Source: Cordylochernes scorpioides (taxonomy: Eukaryota; Arthropoda; Arachnida; Pseudoscorpiones; Chernetidae). From it: DNA of 64,000 bases. The position numbers were made by a program, and so were the translations under genes. The stretch lies in the NCBI GenBank assembly GCA_030710605.1, contig CP092865.1:34200244-34264243 (forward strand), given 5' to 3'. Shown here in pieces: positions 12,695-23,184 of the stretch (its first letter is position 1; each line of letters starts with the position of its first letter). A model generated the notes under the pieces. That model worked only from the letters and a program-made list of their open reading frames with translations, did not search any database and was not told where the DNA came from.

Positions 12695-13304
12695 TTATAT
12701 TGCATTTTTGGAACTTCCTTTTATAGGTGACCGTTGTAAGAATCTTGGAATGGGTATTTTAGAAGAACTATGGACATAAGCTTTTAGGACAGCAGAATTA
12801 AATATAATTATAAATATATAATATGCTTCGAGCAATCACTCTTCCGCAAATATCAAATTGTGTCTTTTATTAGAACAATAATGTTATGATGTACTAGAGC
12901 GCCATCTGTTATCAAATTATAAAACTATTTTAGTGGCGTATTATTCTTTTTTAAAATAAAACAATTTCTACTGTCCTTACTGCGATGAGCCAGGCCCTCC
13001 CTTTAATTTTTCATCGCAGTAAGGACAGTAGAAATTGTTTTATTTTAAAAAAGAATAATACGCCACTAAAATAGTTTTATAATTTGATAACAGATGGCGC
13101 TCTAGTACATCATAACATTATTGTTCTAATAAAAGACACAATTTGATATTTGCGGAAGAACGATTGCTCGAAGCATATTATATATTTATAATTATATTTA
13201 ATTCTGCTGTCCTAAAAGCTTATGTCCATAGTTCTTCTAAAATACCCATTCCAAGATTCTTACAACGGTCACCTATAAAAGGAAGTTCCAAAAATGCAAT
13301 ATAA

Positions 13305-13372
13305 CAGCGGTATGGTAGATTAAACTGGCGAAACCGCTGGGAGGGTTCACCACTGATGAGCCAGGCCCTCCC
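13305..13372 (+). ncRNA. Hammerhead-like RNA, atypical strand order (inverted unit)
   Basis: Stem III is 13305-13310 with 13334-13339, closed by T13311-A13333. A13312 is the predicted cleavage-site nucleotide. Stem I is 13313-13316 with 13349-13352. CTGATGA is 13353-13359. Stem II is 13325-13329 with 13360-13364, and GAAA is 13330-13333. An extra stem, 13339-13345 with 13366-13372, encloses the CTGATGA strand. This gives two adjacent hairpins whose loops would pair with each other. Confidence 0.55.
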
Positions 13373-13651
13373 TTTAATTTTTCATCGCAGTAAGGACAGT
13401 AGAAATTGTTTTATTTTAAAAAAGAATAATACGCCACTAAAATGGTTTTATAATTTGATAACAGATGGCGCTCTAGTACATCATAACAAGATGTGATTCT
13501 TCACCTACTAAATAAAATCATGAATATGTCTTTTTCGACATTCAAAACGTGCCATAATTTACAAACATACCAAAAAATAGTGAAACATGAGCCTTTGTTC
13601 TACCTTGGTAGATTTTCTTACAAACTTTCGTTTGTAGGCAGTACTAAATGA

Positions 13652-14836
13652 ACATAAAATCTATTTCCTTTGTCAGACTCTAAGACTTCATACAAAAACA
13701 AAATATGAATTTTTCTTACGTATTAAAATAAACTATAAATATGTCTCTTTGACATATTAGATATGCCCTAAATTAATAGAGAATATATTAACATACCATT
13801 TCTCCCCGGATGTCCGAGCTCCCTCAGGATCGGCCTCCTCGCTCGCACCCTCGTTAAGACTGATGTCTTTTCGAAAACAGCGCCCCCAAAAAAAATATTG
13901 TCATCTTCTCACAGAGTAAGAAAAAATTATTTAAATATTCTTAGAATATAAAAAATAATAAAGTATTATTATTCCTTTTTTTAAGAATAAAAATTGAAAT
14001 AATAAAAATATAAATGCTCATTACTTGAGAAATTTATATAGTAATTTCTTCTTCAAGAAATTTAAAATAACGAGACATACTTTATTCATTTTAGAATAAA
14101 ATAAATAATAAAGGTAAAATTATATTATCTTTCTTATTAAGAGATAATTTGGATTAGTAATAAAATTAATAAAATCTAACATGTTTGCCCCTTTGAGAAA
14201 TTTATATAATAATTTCTTCTTTAAGAAATTTTAAAATAAGGAAATATACCCAACCTATGGATATGCCAGTAATTGGCTTTATTCATTTTAGAATAAAGAA
14301 AAATAAATTTAGGAAATTCTCGAAATGGTAATATAACCCTTTTGGACGTTTCATCTTGCAAAAAAAAAAAAGGTGATTGGCATTAGTTAACATATGCACA
14401 TATGTACATAGTTTGTACATCCTCCTCTTGACCTCTCTACAGTGGGCTTCGGGATTCTTGGACAGGGCCAGTATCATCTCCAGCTGGGTATCTTCCCCGG
14501 CTTTTTGGTCTTTAGAGCATCGCCGAGCTACTCGTTGTGGAATTCTCCACCTTTCTGCAGTGGGTCTCGGGATACACGCCCGGGGCTGCTTCCAGCTCTT
14601 CGTTTCTCAATCCACCTCGTTGTTGTCCTCCTGTGGAGGGTTGGTCGGCTTTGGACAGGGTCCGTGTCATCTCCAGCTGGGCGTTCTCCCCTGCTTTGAC
14701 CTTTAGAGCATCGTCGGCCATCGTTGGGGGATTCCTCATCTGGACAACAAACAATTTCGGCAAGACACTGTGTATATATATGATGTAAATGTTTACATCA
14801 TTGTTGGGTCTATTTTGTGAAAAATCTGGCCCAACA
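13652..14836. repeat. 1.19-kb dispersed repeat, copy B
   Basis: Near-identical to 1-1195 and in the same orientation. Differences include a much shorter C run and scattered substitutions. It ends at the same CCCAACA. After this point the sequence passes directly into a mariner transposase fragment, whereas copy A passes into unrelated DNA, which marks the true repeat boundary. Confidence 0.75.
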
Positions 14837-15219
14837 CTATCAGCACGACAACGCTCGGCCACATGTTGCAAAAGTTGTCAAGGAGACTTTGGAGGCGCTT
14901 CAATGGGATGTCCTACCCCACCCGCCGTATTCACCAGACATTGCTCCTTCAGACTACCACATGTTCCGTTCGATGACACATGGCCTGGCCGAGCAGCACT
15001 TCACTTCTTACGAAGAGGCGAAAAATTGGGTCAATGTTAGGATCGCCTCAAAAGACGAGGAATTTTTTCGACACGGAATCCGTATGCTGCCTGAAAGATG
15101 GGAAAAAGTCGTAGCTAAAGATGGACAATACTTTGAATGAAATATATTGTACTGAGATTTCTCTGAAAAAAGCTTCGAATTTATAAAAAAATCACTCAAA
15201 ACTTATTTGTACGCCTAAT
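14837..15219 (+). pseudogene. mariner transposase, C-terminal half
   Basis: The readable frame runs to the stop at 15140 and contains HDNARPH, then 34 residues later the Asp of SPDIAPSDYH, the D34D part of the mariner DD34D triad. The C-terminal mariner sequence follows. The N-terminal DNA-binding half and first catalytic Asp are missing. Downstream, ACTTATTTGTACGCCTAA ends at about 15218 next to TA and looks like the 3' terminal inverted repeat. The fragment starts exactly at the boundary of the 1.19-kb repeat, so it was truncated by that junction. It cannot make active transposase. Confidence 0.85.
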
Positions 15220-16599
15220 ATTATTTAAAAATTAAGCCAAATCACCTAGGCAAAACATTATTAATTATATATTTGAAAGGTATAAGAGTATTTTAGAACA
15301 TCTTTATCAAATAATATAATACTATATTTATTTGAAAAAAATGCCTCTAATACCTTGTTGTTTGAAAGTGAAATTTGGAAATCAGAATTGTCTTAAAATC
15401 TCCTTATTTCTATCAAAGGAATAAAGCTCCGTGTATTCTGAATCAATTGAGGATAATTCAAAAGTCTCCAATTCAGAAAAATCGGACGCGAAACATGTTG
15501 ATACGATAGCGCGATCGGTAAAATTGCGAATAAAAAACACCAATTTGCAAACACAAACTCGGTGGTAAAACGGCCGGCCAGTGGGAATATCCGCGAACCC
15601 TGAAAGAGTCATATACCTAACAAGAATTCCATTCTAAAAATAGAACTGTAGTGGTAGTTTTTGAGAATTTATAAGTCGATATTTTTGTGGCTCATGTGAC
15701 ACGGGGAACTTGGGGGAACTGTTTCTTTTATCTTCTTCTTTCAATTCCTGTTTCCACATATTCTTCTGAAGTGTATTTTAAATTTTGTTTTCAACCTGTT
15801 ATTCAAACCATTTCTGGCTTCAAAATTATTTGGAATTATTATTTAGCCAAGGCTAAACTTGATATAGAACGCTTCTGAAAGAGCATGCTGCCACTGTTTT
15901 TTTTTTTTTTTAGAACGCCATTCTTTGTTTCTTTTCTTTATTTTGGAAGCCATTTGTATTTTTATTCTATTTCAAAATTGTCGAATGCAAAGATATTCTA
16001 TTAAATAAAAGTATAATGTGTAAATATTTATACAACATACAGCAAAAATAGAAAGGAAATGAAAACAAAAAATGCCGCTAATTTTTTGTTTTGAAATCGC
16101 GATCCGTGAGCTGAAACATGCTCAAAATTTTGTTGTTTTAAAATTTTTTAAAATCACAATTTTAAGTTCGTTATAAGCCTAGTATTTTTAATAGATTTTA
16201 TCATTTTGTGGGACCGAAAATAGGTTCGTTATAGGGGTAGTTCGTTATTTTAAAAATCGTAAAGTTCGTTATAACAATGGTATTTTCAATGGAATGGGAT
16301 GGGAATCGCCGTGGGTTCGTTATAAGAGAAGGTTCGCTATATTCAGAGTTCGTATTAGCGTATATTTTTAAATCTTAAAATAAATAATATAGATAAGTGT
16401 AAACAGCTCTTATCTGATAATATTTACCTTTTATTATCTGCTCACCATTTACAAAGTGTTTAATGAATTTATATATCGTAATGATCTCAATAAAAAATTG
16501 TGTAAGAGAGAGCAACATAATTTATTGATAACATCACGGCGACTAGTCAACATTTATTAACAAATCAACAAAACTCTCTACAGCTTGAGAATACGGAAC
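15220..16599. other. Non-coding; Tigger-like terminal repeats near 16160-16360
   Basis: No gene is recognised; the 76-codon minus frame at 15382-15612 has no domain. Between about 16160 and 16360 the word TTCGTTATA or a close variant occurs at least five times, several preceded by G. Arrays of this word are typical of the ends of pogo/Tigger-type DNA transposons in arthropods. No transposase is present, so this would be a terminal relic or a non-autonomous copy. Confidence 0.4.
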
Positions 16600-17164
16600 A
16601 AGTAAGCTAGGCAACTAAATGATGATTTAACAAATGTAAAATTCAAATCTGTTTCAAATATTTTCATTGAATATTCAAATTAAATAATAAATTATTTCTT
16701 CACCACATAGCCTCCTCCTATAAAGAGCCTCGACCCGATGCTCAGCAAGAGACTTGCATCCTCAGTTTTCAGAACTAGTACTATGGCCAGGGATATTTTC
16801 AGGTGTCTGCAGTGAATGTCTTCTTCAGTTGAGATATCTTCTTCATGAGGACTTGGCAGGTCTATATTTACGTCAATGTAGTTTTTTCTTATTTTTACTG
16901 TGGTCGGCAAGGGAGGATTTTATAACTTTGCGGCCTCACCTCCCATATGGTCTGTCATCTAGTTTTAATGGCGGGGTGTCAAGCTAGTTCTTCTAACAGG
17001 TGAGAAATGTTGTCTGTTTCGACTGAAATATGAGGTAATGCTTTGGTAGCGAGTGAAATTTTTCCTCGATGATTCGTCATTGGGCTCCTGAGATACGGCT
17101 CGAGAGTTGTAGAATACCATTTTTTCTTGCTTTCTTTGGAAATATTAATTTCTCCTCTCTTCAT
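16600..17164 (-). pseudogene. Gypsy gag C-terminal/pre-protease relic and flank
   Basis: Minus-strand frames show an Arg/Ser-rich stretch (RTSLTP and similar), then a KNYIDVNI motif like the sequence leading into the protease of chelicerate-type Gypsy elements. The same ~0.5 kb, including the AT-rich flank, recurs at about 61110-61636 next to another Gypsy pol. No protease or RT follows directly here. Confidence 0.55.
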
Positions 17165-17950
17165 TGTGTCTCTTCATGTCGCAACAATAGCGGACGACGT
17201 GACCTGGGCGTTTGCAGTAGAAACAGATTGGCTTTCTTTCAGTTGCCCGCCATTCATTGGTGTCGCGTCTTCTTCCTTGTTTCTAATACTGAGTTGTAGG
17301 ATTGGGAGTTCTAGGTTGAGCCTCGAATCTAGGATTTAATACGGGCCTGGGTGCTTGAGGGGGATTTTTGTAGGTTTTGATATGGGCGCCAAAGACTTTA
17401 CAATCTCCTCCCTCACTAAATCTTCAATGGCAGCGATAATAGGCTCCTCTTGAGGAGAGTGCAATGCTTGCTGTATCTCTTCGCGGACAATTTTTCGGAT
17501 CAGCGATGACAGATCTTCTCCATCATCCTGGTCACAGAGAGAGGCTACATTTGGTAGGCGCTCGTACCTGGTTGGGGTAACTCGCCTACAACCGAGCGCT
17601 TCGACACGGCAACATTCTGTAATGCATTGTTCTGTGCTCTGTACATCCCTCGGTAGGAGTGCTTGATAAAGCTCCTCAGCTATACCTTTCATGAGGTGGG
17701 GAATTTCCTCACTCATTTGAGGATCAACCTCTTTGCACAAGCACAGGACATCCTGGATTTAAAATTCGGTAGTGTCACCTTTTAATTGCGCCCGTGTTTT
17801 AAGTTTCTTCTCTGCTTGCAATTTTGAATTTTCTTTTTTTCCAGACACATTCTCTAATTGATGTGAATTCCTTTCAAGTCTATATGCTTTCTTCGTCGTT
17901 CTCAAACCATTTGAAAGCAGTTCCAGACATAAAAATAAACTTTAGTAAGG
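17165..17950 (-). pseudogene. Gypsy gag (capsid and zinc knuckle), degraded
   Basis: Gag builds the particle of LTR retrotransposons. Minus-strand frames contain a capsid-like GTAFKWFEN segment near 17920. The 134-codon frame at 17740-17336 follows (HLMKGIAEELYQALL, RYERLPNVASL, SSLIRKIVREE), then a CX2CX4HX4C knuckle at about 17240-17180. Several frameshifts and stops separate these pieces. Order and orientation match a Gypsy gag, but it lies downstream of a pol fragment (17990-19395) on the same strand, so at least two copies are joined or a large part is deleted. Confidence 0.7.
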
Positions 17951-17989
17951 CAAAGGGTTTCGTCCCAATGGTTGTACCTTGACACACGT

Positions 17990-19395
17990 TCATACCCTTT
18001 TAACCATTTTTGAAGATAGGTTTTTCTTTTCCTTCTACTAGTTGGGTCAACACTGTTCCGACGCCATATCCACTCGCGTCGGTAGTTAGGGCTGATTTTA
18101 ATTGCTGGAAAGATTGTTCTTGTTCTTTAGGCCAAAAGAAATTCACGTTATTCCTCAGGAGATCGTGTAACGGCTTTGCTTTATTTAAAAATCTTTCACA
18201 AATCGTCTGTAATATGAACACAATCCTATGAAACTTCTTACTTCAGTTGTTGTTTTTGTAGTCGGAAAATTTGTAATTGCTTCGATTTTTTTTCGGGATC
18301 AGGGCGAATGCCGCTTTCTGTAACCAGATGTCCTAACACTTTGATTCCTCTTGTACCAAAACGACACTTCTTATGATTAATACACAAGCCTGCTTGCTGG
18401 ATGCATCTGAGAACTTTTCCTAGGCATTCAATATGTTCTTTAAAGGGTGTAGCTTAGACAATTATATCGTCTGAATAACAAAGACAAATTGTCCATTTCA
18501 ATCCTGCTAGTAGCTTGTTCATCATTCTTTCGAATGTTTCCGGTGCATTGCATTAACCAAAGGACATCACCCGGAACTCATATAAGCTATCAGGAGTGAT
18601 GAAAGCTGTCTTCTCCCGATCTTCCTCGTCGATTTCTATCTGCCAGTATCCTGTACGTAGGTCCATGCTGGAAAAGAATTTAGCTCCTGTTAAGCTATTC
18701 AAAACATCATTTCTAGGTAAAGGATACACATCCTTCTTGGTGACCTTGCTAAGCTGTCGGTAGTCCAGGCAAAATTCCAGGACCCATCTTTCTTTTTAAC
18801 CAAAACTTTTGGGGATGACCAAGGACTTTCGGACGATTGTACATTTCGCATCTTTATAATTTTATCTACTTCACTTTGTATAGCTCGTCTTTCGACAGGA
18901 GACACCCGGTATGGTCATTGTTTAATAGGACGGCTGTCTGAGGTGTCGATTTTAAGTTTCACATGGGAGGTTGTACTGAATGATTTTCTCTAAAAACCAA
19001 AAACCTCCGAGTACTTTTCTAGACATTCTGTAATCATTGACTTTTGTTCTTTATTAATCTCTCGTCTACCAGAGATAAAATTTGTTGGCGTCTATCCTCA
19101 TTAATGTTTGATTGAATTTTCTCGTTTTCAGCTGTGTCAATACTGTAGATTCCGCTACTTCCAATTTTCCTCAAGTATCCTACAAACATACCAGCTGGGA
19201 TTATTTGATTCTGAGAAGTCTCATTAGTTACCCATATCTCCCCTCTGCCGTGGTGGAGGTTAATTATGGATAATGATACGACCAATTCTTTTTTTTTTAA
19301 GATGAGATCTTTGCTTCCTTCTATCATTAGATCTTTTCCACCTCAAATCTCTTCGTTAATAACCGTGATTTTCTTAATAGAGCGAGCTGGAGCAA
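17990..19395 (-). pseudogene. Gypsy pol fragment: RT and start of RNase H
   Basis: From 19327 downwards the minus strand reads a pre-RT region, then RT motifs (ESPWSSPKVLVKKKDG near 18830, SSMDLRTGYWQIEI near 18660, a YSDD active-site box near 18475, INHKKCRFGT near 18370), then the RNase H start TTDASGYGVGTVLTQ near 18080. Multiple frameshifts and stops break the frame. The box is Y-S-D-D, with both catalytic Asp residues present. No LTR is recognised at either end. It is an old fragment, truncated at about 19395 where a LINE 3' end begins. Confidence 0.8.
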
Positions 19396-19800
19396 AACAA
19401 TCTTTTAACCCTACGGCTGGCCCTCAACGCCCTACCACATTCTGACCATCCTGCCTCGAAACGTGCCATCTGTGCCGCCTGTGGGTCTAGCGACTGGTCG
19501 CTGACCCACAGATATTGGAGTTGCCGAGCTGTGCGACCCCAGCTCCGGGAGGTCTTCGTCTCTTGCTAAGTGCCCCTGGATCTACAGACCTGGCTCTTCG
19601 GCGTCGGCCTCCGTCCTGAGGCAATGAAGTTAACAAGTGTGGTGAAGGCTACCATCTACAATTACCATATTGGTCTTGAGGTGGGTAACGCCAGCCAACA
19701 CCTCAACCTGCCTACTCTGTGGGAATGAACTCTTGCAGTCCATCGGTGGCGGAGTCTTTCCCGCGGTGGGCGCTACCAATTACGACTTGTAAATATATAT
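19396..19800 (+). pseudogene. 5'-truncated Tx1-like LINE, end of ORF2
   Basis: The plus strand encodes LRLALNALPHSDHPA, a C-X2-C-X7-H-X4-C cluster (CAACGSSDWSLTHRYWSC) and a QTWLFGVGL segment. These match the end of ORF2 of the LINE at 29709-34954. An in-frame stop occurs near 19567. Loss of the 5' part is the usual outcome of incomplete target-primed reverse transcription. Confidence 0.8.
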
Positions 19801-20104
19801 TTATATATATGTATATTTATCAAAATTATTTTATATATTTATACCTATTTATTCATATATTTATCCTTATATAATCTTATTTATCCATATTTATATTCAT
19901 TCTGTATTTAATCTTTTATAATCTTATATGGACATTGTATTAAATCAGTTTCAATCTCAATATCTCTCTCTCTCTCGAGGTGCGAGGATGCACAGGCGTG
20001 TGCTTATGCCCCAACTCTAGAGGCTTGAAAAAATTAAAACCGCTTCCAAAGAGAATAAGTAAATAATTAATTTTTATGGGGGATTTCCCACCCCAGAATC
20101 ACCA
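19801..20104. other. AT-rich LINE tail, (TC)n and LINE 5' end
   Basis: After the LINE coding end comes ~170 bp of TATATTTAT-like sequence, then a CTCTCTCTCTCTCG run at about 19963-19976, then GC-richer sequence leading into the ORF1 of a second LINE in the same orientation. Confidence 0.5.
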
Positions 20105-20800
20105 ATGGCATTGACTGAAAGCCAATTGCCATCTTCAACTGCTGATGCAATTAGCACTTCTCCGGCGACGGAGAAATTTATCACCAACCATCAGCCTGGA
20201 ACAGGCAAACCATCGACGAGCTGGGCTGATCTTGTCGATGGGGAAAACCAACTCCCCATGGAGGAAGATAACAATGGATTCAAAGTGGAGGCCAGAAGAA
20301 AGAGGCCGATGGACTCCAAGGCGGCAAGACGGAAAGCCAAGAGGGGCTGCGTCCAGGCAGCGGCCGCGAAGCCAACCCCCACCTAAGCCCAGCGCCCAGG
20401 TCCAAAGTGCAGGAATGTACGACGGCCCAGAAAAAGCAGGCGGCGTTTCGAGCCAGGTCGACGCCGGGGAAGGTAGACCAGTGTGTCTTACCTTGAATTC
20501 TGCCCAGACTCAGCTAGGCCCAGTATTTTTTGGCGCTGAACGCGAAGCTGAGCCTGGGCTCCGTCTATCAGTTGAAGAAAATGAAGGGCACATCCTGGTC
20601 GGCCTCTCCAGCGTGCAGCTCGACATCAAACTAATAGAAGAAGGTCTGGATATCGAGGGCGCCACCCTGCGGGACTTTCTCCTGAGAAAAAGGACCGAGC
20701 GCGTCATGCTGGGCAACGTCCTCATCTTTGTGGAGGATGCTGATATCATCACAGCACTTCGGCTCTACGGCCAGGTGACTTCAATCGTCCAGAAGATGAT
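20105..20800 (+). pseudogene. Tx1-like LINE ORF1, 5' part (split by BEL)
   Basis: ORF1 proteins of these LINEs bind RNA. ATG at 20105 opens a 93-codon frame, then a frameshift moves to the frame that carries IKLIEEGLDIEGATL, RTERVMLGNVLIFVEDADI and LRLYGQVTSIVQKM. These align with the RRM-like core of ORF1 at 29768-31456. The frame is cut at 20800 by the BEL element and resumes at 26766. It must be inactive. Confidence 0.8.
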
Positions 20801-21148
20801 TGTCGCGTTCAGCGGCGCAGCGCCCAGGCTCTATTTTGCCCAGACGCCCGAAGTCTCTTATTCTGGTCCCGGGGAGGAAAAAAACCGTGGAATCTCAAAG
20901 GTAGAGAAGAGCGATTCCTAAGAAGTCAAATCTACGGAAGTGTCTAAGGCAGGTATCAACCAAGGCGTAGACCTCTCGAGAGCGGGCCGAGAAACCACAC
21001 GACTCTAACCAGTCAACTTTATTTTTTGTCACGAATATATATACATATAAATATTTACATATGATAAATATGTTTCTTATAATGGATTAAATTTACATAT
21101 ATTTAAAAAATACAAATCTATAAGAAAAATAACATTCTTTTCCCAACA
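20801..21148 (-). repeat. BEL 1 3' LTR
   Basis: 348 bp, TG...CA ends, nearly identical to 26419-26765. It carries an AATATATATACATATAAATA region. It sits between the integrase end (21205) and the interrupted LINE ORF1. Confidence 0.9.
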
Positions 21149-21204
21149 TACTCCCACCTTGAGTTTTTCTACAGAAACTCAACCAATAGTTGGGAAACGA
21201 CCGT

Positions 21205-23148
21205 TCATTCCAGTTCTTTAGGATCTTTACTGGCTTCTCCTCGGGAGCCTCCCCGGCGTGGTTCCGACTGTATACTCCTCAAGGTACTCCCCAGATCGGC
21301 GGGTATCTCTAAATTGTAGAGCCGTTGAACCGGCCTAATCTGGACGCCCTTGCTGGTTCTCAACTTGGCGACCCTCACAGGTCCATCTCGGCCAGGGTAG
21401 ACCTCCACAACTCTCGCCAAAGGCCAATTGACTCGCTTAGCATTATCTTGTCCAATCAACACCAGATCTCCCACCTTGATAGGTCTTGTCTTCGAGCGTC
21501 TTCTAGTCTCTTGCCTTAAGAATCCAAAATACTCCGTCCGGAATCTCTTCCGCAGATCTTCTCTTAACCTTTGTCTAAATCGGTATCTCTTCTGAAGACT
21601 AGCCCTTTCAATAGAGTCCAGATCTGGAACTCCTATTTCTTTGAGGTCGTGTAAGAACAAGGCAGGGGTTAATGGACTAAGATCTTCGACATCTTCAGAC
21701 ATGTAAGTCAATGGACGTGAGTTCATCAAAGACTCTGTGTCACAGATAATGGTGTAAAGTTCCTCAAATTCCAAACGAGCTTGACCAAGAATCTTCCTAA
21801 GGAGTTGTTCCAGCAAACCAATCAATCTTTCCCACCATCCACCCCACCATGGAGCCGACGGAGGGATAAACTTCCAATTAATATTTTGCTTGGTACTCTC
21901 TGATTGGACTACCACATTGTCTAGATTCCCTAGAGCTCTGCTCGCACCACGAAAATTGGTACCGTTGTCTGAGTACACTACATAGGGGCGTCCTCTCCTT
22001 GCTACAAAACGTCTGAAAGCCTGCAGAAAGTTCTCGGTTGAAAGAGAAGTCACCAGTTCCAAATGGACCGCCCGATATACGGCACAAGTAAATATAACAA
22101 TCCACACCTTTCGCCTGTTCCTTAAAACAAGTGGTCCAGTAAGGTCTATCCCCACTACCTCAAATATTGAGGCATCCCTTACTCTATTTTCAGGTAATTC
22201 CACGGATTCAACAGAACCCGATTTAGCCGTGAACCGTCTACACTTAACACATTGATGTATGACCCTTCTTACAGTCCTCCTGAATTTCAAAATCCAATAA
22301 TCCTCTCTTAATAAATTCATCAGAGTTTGAAGTCCCACATGCCCCCAAGTTTCATGCTTCCATCTAATGAGTAAATATACCAAGTCATGATCAGAAGGCA
22401 ACAATAAAGGCATTCGAAAACTTTCCAGATCTTGTCTCCTACTTATTTTAGTTTTGACCCTCAACAATCCCAAAGAATCGCAGCATAACTTGAAATCCTT
22501 CAACCTCTTGTCCTCTGGTCCAGTGAAGGATTCCCGTTGGATAACTCTCACCAGCATCAGTTCCGCCCTTTTAATTTCATTCACAGTAAGATCACCTTTC
22601 ACTCGCTGACCTATTGTTCCTCTCGCATTTGTTAAAAACCGGTTCATCCAGGCAGTTACTCTCAATATCTTGTAGTAGTTTGAAAAGCGATAGTAGTACT
22701 GATCCTTTTCCCTTTCAATACATGTTGATGTTAAAACAATCTTTCTCTTTTCCGAGTTCACAATATCTGGGTCAGGGTATATTTCCCTATGGGGCCAATC
22801 TCTTCTTGGTCTTCTCAACCAACTCGGGCCCTCCCACCACTTCGATCTCTCCAGAGAATCGGCTAAGCACCCCCGTGATGGTAAATCCGCTGGATTCAAA
22901 TATCCTGGTACATGATACCAATCCTCTTTCTCACTGAGAGATCGGATCTCCATAACTCGATTCATTACAAAAGTCGCCCAGTTATCTTTTCCCTTGATCC
23001 AATGGAGTGCATTCATGGAGTCTGTCCAATAAAATCGCTCCATGTCTTCAAATTTTAGGTCCCTCACAACGTTGTTCACCAAGCGGGCCCCAACCAAGCA
23101 TGCCAACAGCTCCAAACGAGGAATGGTAGTCCCCTTCAAAGGAGCCAC
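21205..23148 (-). CDS. BEL 1 RNase H and integrase
   Basis: A 647-codon open frame. Residues 1-90 form the end of the RNase H-like region (TIPRLELLACLVGARL, FYWTDSMNALHWI). A BEL spacer follows, then the integrase zinc-binding part (HETWGHVGLQTL ... CVKCRRF, about residues 264-304). The DDE core follows: VVGIDLTGPL, VVYSDNGTNFRG and PSAPWWGGWWERLIG, which supply Asp, Asp and Glu. The C-terminus has the usual DLVLIGQDN segment. It would insert element cDNA in the nucleus. The frame is intact but cut off from RT by a stop at about 23184, so it would be made only by readthrough. Confidence 0.9.
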   Translation of the reverse strand: MAPLKGTTIPRLELLACLVGARLVNNVVRDLKFEDMERFYWTDSMNALHWIKGKDNWATFVMNRVMEIRSLSEKEDWYHVPGYLNPADLPSRGCLADSLERSKWWEGPSWLRRPRRDWPHREIYPDPDIVNSEKRKIVLTSTCIEREKDQYYYRFSNYYKILRVTAWMNRFLTNARGTIGQRVKGDLTVNEIKRAELMLVRVIQRESFTGPEDKRLKDFKLCCDSLGLLRVKTKISRRQDLESFRMPLLLPSDHDLVYLLIRWKHETWGHVGLQTLMNLLREDYWILKFRRTVRRVIHQCVKCRRFTAKSGSVESVELPENRVRDASIFEVVGIDLTGPLVLRNRRKVWIVIFTCAVYRAVHLELVTSLSTENFLQAFRRFVARRGRPYVVYSDNGTNFRGASRALGNLDNVVVQSESTKQNINWKFIPPSAPWWGGWWERLIGLLEQLLRKILGQARLEFEELYTIICDTESLMNSRPLTYMSEDVEDLSPLTPALFLHDLKEIGVPDLDSIERASLQKRYRFRQRLREDLRKRFRTEYFGFLRQETRRRSKTRPIKVGDLVLIGQDNAKRVNWPLARVVEVYPGRDGPVRVAKLRTSKGVQIRPVQRLYNLEIPADLGSTLRSIQSEPRRGGSRGEASKDPKELE

Positions 23149-23184
23149 TCTCGACCGAGCCTGTACTAGTTGACACGTTACTTC

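Larger units (their letters stand above)
12160..13498. mobile_element. Fold-back element 1 with 12-bp target duplications
   Basis: The insertion 12172-13486 is flanked by CAAGATGTGATT at 12160-12171 and 13487-13498. The left half has two direct units with a 371-bp period. Near 12990-13010 the sequence turns round, and an inverted copy runs to 13486. There is no open frame of interest. Each unit contains the hammerhead-like region described separately, an ACTATGGACATAAGCTTTTAGG block and a TTCGAGCAATCGCTCTTCCGC block; diverged forms of these occur in the element at 44040-44747. The right end carries ACAGATGGCGCTCTAGTACATC. A 12-bp duplication with direct and inverted partial units resembles Penelope-type insertion more than a DNA-transposon MITE. 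Confidence 0.85.

Noticed and set aside
12172..13486. Fold-back element 1 as a cut-and-paste DNA transposon
   Set aside because: A 12-bp duplication, unequal ends and tandem internal units do not fit a DDE-type MITE. A Penelope-like route is more consistent, though not proven.
15382..15612. 76-codon minus-strand frame next to the mariner
   Set aside because: No motif, and not part of mariner. Left as unassigned.
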